From positions 1 through 7,483 of the forward strand of contig JAGLKS010000037.1 in NCBI GenBank assembly GCA_023140905.1: a DNA stretch of 7,483 nt. The letters are read 5' to 3'. The stretch is from Alphaproteobacteria bacterium (lineage in GTDB: Bacteria > Pseudomonadota > Alphaproteobacteria > Micavibrionales > Micavibrionaceae). This document shows positions 1 through 6,206 of the stretch, piece after piece (positions within the stretch are counted from its first letter, which is position 1; each line of letters begins with the position of its first letter). The notes under the pieces are model-generated. The model worked only from the letters and a program-made list of their open reading frames with translations. It was not told the DNA's origin and ran no database searches. Position numbers and translations under genes: made by a program.

Positions 1-1
1 C

Positions 2-1528
2 GTGACTGACGGCATTGACACGGATACTTCCACAGTGACACTAAACGTGGCTGAAGCTAATGACGCTCCAATCGCTGTCGATGACAGCTCCGTCGGCACG
101 GAAGATACCACCATCATAGGCAATGTCCTTACCGATAGCGGTGTGGATACTGATCCGGACGGTGATACACTCAACGTTCAGGCTGCAAACATCCCCACAG
201 TAGAGGGCGGAACTGTTGTTCTGAACGAAGATGGCTCATTCACCTACACTCCGGCCGAGAACTTCAACGGCACTGACAGCTTCGAGTATACCGTGACTGA
301 CGGCATTGACACGGATACTGCCACAGTTACGCTAAACGTGGCTGAAGCTAATGACGCTCCAATCGCTGTCGATGACAGCTTCGACGGCGATGAAGGTTCC
401 GCAATTACCGGAAATGTTTTAATTGATAATGGTAATGGAGCTGATAGTGATCCAGATGGTGACTCTCTTGCTGTTGTTTCCGGAACTTACGGAACAACAC
501 ATGGTTCAGTAACAATTCAGTCTGATGGTACGTTCGTTTATACTGCTGAAGACGGATACACTGGCACAGATAGCTTTGAGTATACCGTCACAGATGGAAC
601 TGATACTGATACCGCTATGGTTACATTGACATTGAACGGTTCTACAAACTATATCGTTGGAACAGATCGCAACGATGTTTTAAAAGGTGGCGACAATGCT
701 GATATTATAGAAGGCGGCGGCGGCAATGACCGCCTGTATGGTAACGATGGAGATGATTACCTTTATGGTGATGATGGCAATGACCGCCTGTATGGTAACG
801 ATGGAGATGATTATCTTTATGGTGGTGAAGGCAATGACCGCCTAAATGGTGGTGCTGGAGATGATTATCTTTATGGTGGTGAAGGCAATGACCGCCTAAA
901 TGGTGGTGCTGGAGATGATTACCTTTATGGTGGTAATGGTAGAGATGTGCTAAATGGTGGCAACGGAAATGATTACATTTATGGTGGTGATGGTAGAGAT
1001 ACACTAATCGGTGGTGGTGGCGATGATGTAATCTATGGAGAAAGTGGGAACGACTTCATACACGGCGCCTCCGGCAATAACTCCCTTTATGGAGGATCAG
1101 GCGATGACCAAATTATTGGTGGTTCAGGTAACAACATCATAAGCGGCGGTGCCGGTAACGATTATCTTATCGGAATTTCAGGATATGACACGTTCATCAT
1201 CGGTGAAGGCTCTGATTGGGTTTACAGCTCTGGACGTGGAGATACATTCGTTTATGAAGCCATAGACAGCTACGTTGATACGGTCTACGGATTTACAGCA
1301 GGCGAACATGGCGACACGCTTGATCTGTCAGATATTTTGACTGATTATGATCCGGTTACTGATGATATCTCTAACTTTGTTGAAGTCACAAGTAATAACT
1401 GGCAAACATCTATTTCAGTCAATGCTGACGGTGTTGGTGATGATTTTGTTGCTATTGCGAAACTATACTTCACTACAGGCATTAATGATGCTGAAGCTAT
1501 GATCGATTCCGGTAACCTTGTGGTTTAA
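2..1528 (+). CDS. Large repetitive RTX protein, type I secreted (3' part, 5' end outside window)
   Basis: This is the C-terminal 508 residues of an exported, probably very long surface or extracellular protein. The reading frame is open at the window edge: the first codon here is a GTG inside a repeat, not a start. Residues 1-19 end one cadherin/Ig-like ('tandem-95') repeat. Residues 20-116 and about 117-212 are two further repeats, each opening with NDAPIAVDD, carrying a DPDGD motif and closing with SFEYTVTDG.DTDTA. Residues about 218-400 are RTX calcium-binding nonapeptides (GGxGxDxLx), including many GDDYLYGG and GNDRLYGN units. Residues about 425-508 resemble the type I secretion C-terminal target domain of the VC_A0849 kind: VDTVYGF, then LDLSDIL, a beta-rich stretch, and a terminal IDSGNLVV. 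Known family role: calcium outside the cell folds the RTX block after export through an ABC transporter/TolC-type channel. Adhesin, matrix or toxin roles cannot be told apart because the N-terminal part is missing. No transporter genes are in the window. The TAA stop is followed by a terminator. Confidence 0.93.
   Translation: MTDGIDTDTSTVTLNVAEANDAPIAVDDSSVGTEDTTIIGNVLTDSGVDTDPDGDTLNVQAANIPTVEGGTVVLNEDGSFTYTPAENFNGTDSFEYTVTDGIDTDTATVTLNVAEANDAPIAVDDSFDGDEGSAITGNVLIDNGNGADSDPDGDSLAVVSGTYGTTHGSVTIQSDGTFVYTAEDGYTGTDSFEYTVTDGTDTDTAMVTLTLNGSTNYIVGTDRNDVLKGGDNADIIEGGGGNDRLYGNDGDDYLYGDDGNDRLYGNDGDDYLYGGEGNDRLNGGAGDDYLYGGEGNDRLNGGAGDDYLYGGNGRDVLNGGNGNDYIYGGDGRDTLIGGGGDDVIYGESGNDFIHGASGNNSLYGGSGDDQIIGGSGNNIISGGAGNDYLIGISGYDTFIIGEGSDWVYSSGRGDTFVYEAIDSYVDTVYGFTAGEHGDTLDLSDILTDYDPVTDDISNFVEVTSNNWQTSISVNADGVGDDFVAIAKLYFTTGINDAEAMIDSGNLVV
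59..637 (+). repeat. Tandem cadherin/Ig-like protein repeats, 97-residue (291-bp) period
   Basis: The asparagine of NDAPIAVDD recurs at residues 20 and 117, giving a 291-bp period (units 59-349 and 350 to about 637), with the tail of a further unit at the window start. The DNA is close to identical around the unit junction. Bases 41-89 match 332-380 exactly, and the wider 2-97 versus 293-388 comparison shows only about five changes. Identity stops at about position 390, and the second full unit differs inside and uses more A/T-ending codons. These units are extracellular beta-sandwich stalk modules in the proteins where they are known, and the series probably continues left of the window. Confidence 0.9.
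722..1153 (+). repeat. 54-bp tandem repeats encoding paired RTX nonapeptides
   Basis: Eight consecutive 54-bp units (18 residues, two calcium-binding nonapeptides each) start at 722, 776, 830, 884, 938, 992, 1046 and 1100. The first four are nearly identical in DNA. Bases 802-867 recur exactly at 856-921, and units 3 and 4 differ only near their ends. Units 5-8 diverge progressively and keep only the glycine/aspartate pattern. The gradient suggests recent unit duplication at the N-terminal side of the block and older units toward the C terminus. A further degenerate unit runs on from 1154. Confidence 0.93.
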
Positions 1529-1542
1529 CCTTAATCAGAGAT

Positions 1543-1619
1543 TATAAGAAATTTATGCAGGCCGTCTTTATTGAGAAGCGCGGCCTGTTTTCGTTTTATA
1601 CCTATAAGAAATTTTATGC
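1543..1619. repeat. Short direct repeat flanking the terminator
   Basis: TATAAGAAATTTATGC at 1543-1558 recurs as TATAAGAAATTTTATGC at 1603-1619, one inserted T apart. The two copies bracket the terminator hairpin, and the right copy overlaps the last codons of yqgE. The spacing is 60 bases. It could be the trace of a small duplication or insertion, or chance in A/T-rich DNA. Confidence 0.5.
1558..1597 (+). terminator. Rho-independent terminator after the RTX protein gene
   Basis: A 7-bp perfect stem, CAGGCCG (1558-1564) pairing with CGGCCTG (1581-1587), closes a 16-base loop and is followed by a T-rich run (TTTTCGTTTT). It lies 30 bases after the TAA of the RTX gene. Read from the other strand the hairpin is not followed by a T run, so it should end + strand transcription and not serve the convergent yqgE gene well. 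Confidence 0.85.
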
Positions 1620-2195
1620 CCTACCCGCTGAAGATGAAAGCTGGCCCGGATCTATGCCTAATTTGTTTACAGCTTGTATCCATTTGTTTTTGTAATCAGA
1701 TGTAAACACTATTTGCTCATCCGGTTCTGCAACCAACCATGCATTTTGCATGATTTCATTTTCAATCTGACCGGCCTCCCATCCTGCATAACCAAGAATG
1801 AACATCAGATTCTCCGGCTTTTTACCCCGCACAACATCCTTCAAAGCACCAAGTGTGCCTGTCACACCGAAAGACGAGCTAACCTGCATTGTATCAGAAT
1901 GCGCAAAATCGCCGGAATGAAGCAAAAAACCGCGCGCGGATTCAACCGGACCACCATACATGACAGGTAATTTCATTTTTTCAAAACTAACCTTAATGTC
2001 TGACTCAACTTTAAGCTGCCCCAGAAGATCATTAAATTTTATGCTTGGCAAACCATGATTAATAACCAGCCCCATAGCTCCTTTTTCATCATGAGCACAT
2101 ATAAAAATGACAGCATGATGAAATCGCGGATCGCCCATTCCCGGCATAGCAATAAGGATTTTCCCTGTTAGGTATTTTTTATTCTGGACAGCCAC
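1614..2195 (-). CDS. yqgE: YqgE/AlgH family protein (UPF0301, DUF179)
   Basis: The 193-residue protein has full family length (usually about 185-200) and all the hallmark segments: LTGKILIAMPGMGDPRF at 9-25, GAMGLVINH at 39-47, YGGPVESARGFLLHS at 80-94 and LGYAGWEAGQIENEI at 134-148. It has no signal peptide or membrane segment and should be cytosolic. The family is widespread in proteobacteria. Its biochemical function is unsettled, and the AlgH name comes from a reported link to alginate regulation in Pseudomonas. The start is a GTG at 2193-2195: an in-frame TGA lies four codons upstream, no ATG occurs between, and the YLTGKxLIAMPGM segment sits at its usual distance from the N terminus. 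A weak GAAG Shine-Dalgarno lies about 10 bases before the start. The gene converges on the RTX gene and follows the glycosyltransferase gene on the same strand after 103 bases. Confidence 0.95.
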   Translation of the reverse strand: MAVQNKKYLTGKILIAMPGMGDPRFHHAVIFICAHDEKGAMGLVINHGLPSIKFNDLLGQLKVESDIKVSFEKMKLPVMYGGPVESARGFLLHSGDFAHSDTMQVSSSFGVTGTLGALKDVVRGKKPENLMFILGYAGWEAGQIENEIMQNAWLVAEPDEQIVFTSDYKNKWIQAVNKLGIDPGQLSSSAGRA

Positions 2196-2242
2196 GATTA
2201 CGTTTCTTCACATTGGGTGTTAACTAGGATTAGGACCTATTA

Positions 2243-2248
2243 ATTATA
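2243..2248 (-). promoter_or_regulatory. Putative -10 box for yqgE
   Basis: Read on the - strand this is an exact TATAAT, placed to start a transcript at about 2236 with a leader near 40 bases before the GTG start of yqgE. No good -35 hexamer is seen 16-18 bases upstream, and the neighbourhood is A/T-rich, so a chance match is possible. No terminator hairpin is visible in the 2196-2298 gap, so read-through from the glycosyltransferase gene is also possible. Confidence 0.4.
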
Positions 2249-2298
2249 GTAATTTCACTTAAGAATAATACAGAATTACCACAGGATGTTTAAACTTA

Positions 2299-3465
2299 TC
2301 AAGACCTGCTTGTTATATCCCTGTACACGTCTAATGTCTGGCGTGCTATTTCATAGATATCGAACTCTTCGCATGCTTTTTGGCGAGATCTATCTCCCAT
2401 TGCTTTACAGAGAGCCTGATCTGCCAGCAATGTTTCAATCGCAGCAGCAGTACTTTGAGGGTCTTTTACTGGAACAAGCAAGCCGTTACCCTCGTGTTCA
2501 ACAGCTTCACGGCAACCAGGATGATCTGTAGTAATAATCGGGCATCCAGCAGCACAAGCTTCCAGAAGGACACGGGGAATCCCTTCACCATAATAGGAAG
2601 GATACACTATAAATGCGGCTTCTTTGAGTTTTTGCGGAACTGTATTGATGCGCCCTAACCAAGTCACAGCACCATCTTTAACCATCTCTTCCATTTCTTG
2701 TTGAGTTATGGCTCTGGGATTATCATGCGTTAATCCACCAGCTATTTCAAAACGCGCATTGATGTTTTTGCTTTTGATAATACGTGCCGCTTCAACAAAA
2801 ACAGCTACACCCTTTTCATGCACAAGACGTGTAGGCATAAGGACAAGCGGTATTTTATCTTTAGCGTTTTTTCGCTGTTCTTGTTGAGCATCATCTTCAA
2901 CATCAAACCGATCCAAATAAACGCCGGAGCCTTTGATAAGATGACTGGTTTCTACAGCCGCTATTTTCTTATCAATAAACAAAGCCAGATCATCCACGTT
3001 TTGAAAAATCAGATGAGTTTGTTTTCGCCGAAATGCAAGAATTAGCAGCGGCCAGAGCATATATCTTAAGACTACTGATTTTATACCATCACTATGATAG
3101 AGATATCCTAACCCTGCAATAGTAAAAACTTTACGTGCTTCCGATTTTGCTAATGATGCAATCGCTGTAATCAGGCTGTATTTTAATGTCACAGCATGGA
3201 TAATGTCAGGCTTTTCTTCTGTGATAATTTTTCTTATATCGCATAACATTTTCAATGATGCGACTATGCTCTTGCTTGCGCCTTGTCTTTTGCACAAAGG
3301 AATAATTCTAAAATCCAGTGATTTATTTTGAACATCCTCTTTTGCGTCAATTAAACAAATAGTAACATCCGCGCCTTGCTCTTTAGCAGCGCGAGCCACA
3401 ACAATACGACTATCCCAGTCACTCGCATCAAAAAAATAGAGTATTCTTTTATCCCGTAAAAACAT
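2299..3465 (-). CDS. Glycosyltransferase family 4 (CapM/PglA-like)
   Basis: This 388-residue protein is a complete GT-B fold retaining glycosyltransferase. The N-terminal acceptor domain runs to about residue 190. The C-terminal nucleotide-sugar domain shows the phosphate-binding pair in MPTRLVHEKGV (R213, K218), WLGRI at 269-273, and the EX7E signature EGIPRVLLE (E294, E302). AAGCPIITTDHPGCREAV follows at 305-322. The family moves a sugar from a nucleotide donor to a lipid-linked or growing glycan at the inner face of the cytoplasmic membrane. The closest groups by motif make capsule, O-antigen or glycoprotein sugars, but donor and acceptor cannot be read from the sequence. There is no signal peptide. 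The hydrophobic stretch around 130-146 may associate with the membrane. ATG is at 3463-3465, preceded by GGGGAAG with very short spacing. The asnB-like stop lies just 9 bases upstream, so the two are surely one operon and probably translationally coupled. Stop codon TGA. Confidence 0.93.
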   Translation of the reverse strand: MFLRDKRILYFFDASDWDSRIVVARAAKEQGADVTICLIDAKEDVQNKSLDFRIIPLCKRQGASKSIVASLKMLCDIRKIITEEKPDIIHAVTLKYSLITAIASLAKSEARKVFTIAGLGYLYHSDGIKSVVLRYMLWPLLILAFRRKQTHLIFQNVDDLALFIDKKIAAVETSHLIKGSGVYLDRFDVEDDAQQEQRKNAKDKIPLVLMPTRLVHEKGVAVFVEAARIIKSKNINARFEIAGGLTHDNPRAITQQEMEEMVKDGAVTWLGRINTVPQKLKEAAFIVYPSYYGEGIPRVLLEACAAGCPIITTDHPGCREAVEHEGNGLLVPVKDPQSTAAAIETLLADQALCKAMGDRSRQKACEEFDIYEIARQTLDVYRDITSRS

Positions 3466-3466
3466 G

Positions 3467-3473
3467 CTTCCCC
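3467..3473 (-). promoter_or_regulatory. Ribosome binding site of the glycosyltransferase gene
   Basis: GGGGAAG on the - strand sits between the TAG of the asnB-like gene and the ATG of the glycosyltransferase. Only about 4 bases separate GGGG-A from the start codon, closer than usual, which fits re-initiation by ribosomes finishing the upstream gene. Confidence 0.6.
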
Positions 3474-3474
3474 G

Positions 3475-5433
3475 CTAACCAATCCATTTCTTATACCATG
3501 ACAAAAACATAAGAACGCACCATAATCGCTCTGCATGATTGCCCTGACTTTTTTGGTGCTCCCGCCAAATTTTATCTATATAACGATAATCCAGCCAGCC
3601 ATTTTCTTTAAGTGCTTTCGGATTTATCAAATCTTCAGCCCAGTCTCTTAGTTCCGTACGCAACCAACTATCAATAGGCACAGAGAATCCCTGCTTTGGC
3701 CGCTCAAAAAGTTCTCTTGGAACATAACGCGCCAATACTTCGCGCAACAACCACTTTCCTTTTCCATCCCTGATTTTAGCATTTTCCGGAAGACGCCAAA
3801 CATACTCATATATACGTGTGTCTAATAACGGTGCGCGAGCCTCCAAACTCACAGCCATAGAAGCCCGATCAACTTTAGTCAGAATATCACCGTTCAAATA
3901 TGATAGCGCATCCCAATACATCATATGCTCGGGAAAACCAAGCCCTGCGTCAATTTGCAAATCTGGATTAACCAATGGAACGCCCTCTTCGTAACCATCA
4001 ATCACACAAGCCTTAGGTTTTTGCCATTTACTAACCAGAGAAAGATAAAGATCACTTTGTGTTTTTGCAGTGAGCACATCAGCGAATTTATGCATATGTG
4101 AACCAAATTGCGGGTGAGAAGGCCTCATCTTTGCCCAGATACGCGGCGGAATTGTACGAATTATTTGCGCAAAAGGACCTCGTAAATTCGGCGGAATATT
4201 CTGCGCCGTATTCCATGCTTTTGGTCCTGAGATATGCCGGTTATAGCCGCCCAGCATTTCATCTCCGCCATCACCTGATAATGCAACAGTTACGCTATCG
4301 CGTGCAGAATTTGAAATCAGATAAGTAGGAATAGCAGAAGCATCGGCAAAAGGTTCATCATAAATTCCGGCCAGTTTTGGCACAATATCCAGAGCGTCTT
4401 TTGCTTTTAGCATTAGCTCATGATGCTCTGTTTTGAGATGTTGTGCAATATTTCTTGCGTGCACGGCTTCATTATATCCGGTTTCTTCAAAGCCTATTGT
4501 ATATGTCTTAACCGGTGTACCGGCTTGTTTTTGCATTAGCGCAACAATAGCTGAACTATCTATCCCACCCGATAGGAAAGCACCAAGCGGCACATCGGCA
4601 ATCATGCGGTCTGCTACGCATTGAGAAAGAAGCGCTTCAAATTCATCTATAATAGGTACGGGATTTTCTTCATTGAAAGAAAGGGGCTGTTCTTTCGCAG
4701 CAAGCAGCGCCTCTTTATGGCTCCAATAAGAGTCTATAAGCGGCATTAAATCTTGTCCACTGCGCAACATCTGCATATCCAGTGCCATCATTGTCCCAGC
4801 AGAAAGCTGCAAGACATCGCTATAAATCGTTAATGGTGCAGGCACATAGCCAAAGCGCATAAAAGCAGTTAATGCCGGACGGTTTATATCGCGCTTGAAC
4901 TCACTATGCGCACATAAAGATTTCAGCCCGGAAGCAAAAACCAGCGTACTACCTGACCAGCCAACATAAAGCGGCTTTTTACCCATACGATCACGTGCAA
5001 GATATAAAGCACGGGATTTCTTATCCCAGAGCGCAATAGCAAACATACCATTGATGGTTTTTAAAGTCTTTTTCACACCCCAATACACAAAAGCGCGCAA
5101 TAGAATTTCTGTATCACTATGACCTTTATAAGGCTGATCGTGGCCTTGAGCCGCGAGTGTGTCTTTGACTTCCTTGAAATTATAAATCTCGCCATTAAAA
5201 ACGATCATATAACGTCCGCAATCTGATGCCATAGGCTGTGCCCCGGCAGGAGATATATCCAGAATTGATAAACGTCTATGCCCTAATGCCAGCGGGTTTT
5301 CCTTATCAATCCATTGGCCTTCACTATCTGGACCCCGCAGTTCCAGAGCATCGCACATAGCTTTATTTTCCTGCACAATTCTTGTACGGTCAGGACGTTG
5401 ATTAAATGTATAAAGACCGGTTATGCCGCACAT
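3475..5433 (-). CDS. asnB: Asparagine synthase-like glutamine amidotransferase (AsnB family)
   Basis: This 652-residue protein has both AsnB domains intact. The N-terminal class II glutaminase (about 1-220) begins Met-Cys-Gly, so Met removal exposes nucleophile Cys2, which fixes the start. RGPDS (33-37), GHRRLSILD (51-59), NGEIYN (80-85) and SDTE (106-109) line the glutamine site. The synthetase domain has the ATP pyrophosphatase loop SGGIDSS (288-294), DEPFAD (359-364), SGDGGDEMLGGY (386-397) and GDILTKVDRASM (515-526). Ammonia from glutamine is passed to an ATP-activated carboxylate. In housekeeping AsnB that is aspartate. Long AsnB paralogs in polysaccharide loci are thought to amidate sugar acids or act in exopolysaccharide assembly. 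The glycosyltransferase immediately downstream favours a glycan role here, but this is inference and true asparagine synthesis is not excluded. The length, about 100 residues above E. coli AsnB, fits the polysaccharide-associated group. Cytosolic. Its Shine-Dalgarno is weak (AAAGAG). Stop codon TAG. Confidence 0.93.
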   Translation of the reverse strand: MCGITGLYTFNQRPDRTRIVQENKAMCDALELRGPDSEGQWIDKENPLALGHRRLSILDISPAGAQPMASDCGRYMIVFNGEIYNFKEVKDTLAAQGHDQPYKGHSDTEILLRAFVYWGVKKTLKTINGMFAIALWDKKSRALYLARDRMGKKPLYVGWSGSTLVFASGLKSLCAHSEFKRDINRPALTAFMRFGYVPAPLTIYSDVLQLSAGTMMALDMQMLRSGQDLMPLIDSYWSHKEALLAAKEQPLSFNEENPVPIIDEFEALLSQCVADRMIADVPLGAFLSGGIDSSAIVALMQKQAGTPVKTYTIGFEETGYNEAVHARNIAQHLKTEHHELMLKAKDALDIVPKLAGIYDEPFADASAIPTYLISNSARDSVTVALSGDGGDEMLGGYNRHISGPKAWNTAQNIPPNLRGPFAQIIRTIPPRIWAKMRPSHPQFGSHMHKFADVLTAKTQSDLYLSLVSKWQKPKACVIDGYEEGVPLVNPDLQIDAGLGFPEHMMYWDALSYLNGDILTKVDRASMAVSLEARAPLLDTRIYEYVWRLPENAKIRDGKGKWLLREVLARYVPRELFERPKQGFSVPIDSWLRTELRDWAEDLINPKALKENGWLDYRYIDKIWREHQKSQGNHAERLWCVLMFLSWYKKWIG

Positions 5434-5469
5434 AGCTCTTTGGTTTCTTTTTTGATGCTGGTTATCTCA

Positions 5470-5498
5470 AGTATAAAGGTTGCTCGCCGATACTACCG
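5470..5498 (-). promoter_or_regulatory. Putative promoter and operator of the asnB-glycosyltransferase operon
   Basis: On the - strand TATACT (5470-5475) is a good -10 box, predicting a leader of about 30 bases before the asnB start. No -35 consensus is present 16-18 bases upstream. In its place is an 11-bp near-palindrome, CGATACTACCG on the + strand (5488-5498), adjoining a C-rich run (ACCCCCACCC) that ends at about 5508. A near-palindrome at the -35 position of a promoter lacking a -35 would suit a regulator-dependent promoter. This is inferred from arrangement alone. Confidence 0.35.
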
Positions 5499-5521
5499 AC
5501 CCCCACCCATGCAGGCAAGAA

Positions 5522-5550
5522 CATACATATCTTACATAAAAGAATATACA
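5522..5550 (+). promoter_or_regulatory. Putative promoter of the 202-residue protein gene
   Basis: CATACA (5522-5527) and TATACA (5545-5550) are separated by 17 bases and would start a transcript at about 5557, some 25 bases before the ATG. A second TATAAA at 5558-5563 is an alternative -10 box. The match is moderate, and the region is A/T-rich. Confidence 0.35.
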
Positions 5551-5581
5551 AAGCTCCTATAAAACAGGTATAAATCTCTTT

Positions 5582-6190
5582 ATGAACATTGATTTACTTG
5601 TCTCTCAAAAAAGTGAAGCCGGATTGCTATGCAGTGAAAATCTGGTAACAAAAGTATCAGGCGCTATTCTTGACACAAATGGCGGAGCGCTTTCTCTTGA
5701 ATTTACCGATATGGATACGATGGGGCTAAACATCCCTATTGAGGAAGAATTTTTTGCTTTGCTGGATGCAACGCCTCTTTTGCATATCGGCTCGGCAAAA
5801 GAAGGTAAAATAGCACAAGCTTATCAAATCCCGTTAATGATTTTGAATGATCCATACCGCAGCCAGATGCTTCAAAATGTTAAGACCCCAAACAAACCTC
5901 TGGCAGCATTTCATTATTTTGTTAAAAATTGTGTATTGGGCCAGCCTGTTCACCGCGATGATATGGGAAATGAGGATACGATTGGTTGTATTCTGGGAGA
6001 TGTCAGCCCCTCTGCTTTGGAATTTGCACAGCACCTTGCGCGCCGTCACGGAATGGAATTACAAAATGTGCCTGCACCGGAAATTTTGCCGGGTATAGGC
6101 TTGGGCGGTAATAGTAGCACAACAACACGCCGCTCTACTGGCAAACAAACAGGAAGCGGCAACACAACTAACAGTGATGACGATAAGTAA
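5582..6190 (+). CDS. Unrecognised 202-residue protein with low-complexity polar tail
   Basis: I do not recognise this family. The ATG is the first in-frame start after an upstream stop, with only a weak CAGG Shine-Dalgarno about 13 bases away. Residues 1-170 look like a compact globular domain with alternating beta strands and helices: LNIPIEEEFFALLDATPLLHIG at 49-70, AYQIPLMILNDPYRSQML at 80-97, AAFHYFVKNCVLGQPVHRDD at 108-127 and SALEFAQHLARRHGMEL at 144-160. Residues 175-202 are a Gly/Ser/Thr/Asn-rich, positively then negatively charged tail ending in DDDK, probably disordered. There are three cysteines (17, 117, 136) in no obvious metal motif. No signal peptide or membrane helix is seen, so it is probably cytosolic. 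It is divergent from the asnB operon and convergent with mltG, with only 16 bases between the stops, so it is transcribed alone. Coding potential is supported by length, even composition and the absence of a competing frame. Function unknown. Confidence 0.85.
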   Translation: MNIDLLVSQKSEAGLLCSENLVTKVSGAILDTNGGALSLEFTDMDTMGLNIPIEEEFFALLDATPLLHIGSAKEGKIAQAYQIPLMILNDPYRSQMLQNVKTPNKPLAAFHYFVKNCVLGQPVHRDDMGNEDTIGCILGDVSPSALEFAQHLARRHGMELQNVPAPEILPGIGLGGNSSTTTRRSTGKQTGSGNTTNSDDDK

Positions 6191-6206
6191 GACAATTACC
6201 TGTTTC

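Noticed and set aside
722..937. CRISPR-like or intergenic direct repeats
   Set aside because: The repeats are contiguous, in frame, and encode RTX nonapeptides, with no unique spacers between them.
705..1004. Histidine-rich 99-residue open frame on the - strand
   Set aside because: It is the antisense of the RTX repeats: the repeated GGTGGT/GATGAT codons read as His/Asp-complement on the other strand. It has no ribosome site and shows no independent coding pattern.
2221..2298. Possible terminator after the glycosyltransferase gene
   Set aside because: Only 4-bp inverted repeats (TAGG/CCTA) are present, with no G/C-rich stem and no following T run on the - strand.
2286..2658. Two overlapping + strand frames inside the glycosyltransferase gene
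   Set aside because: Both are antisense to well-conserved glycosyltransferase codons, including the EX7E region, with no promoter or ribosome site.
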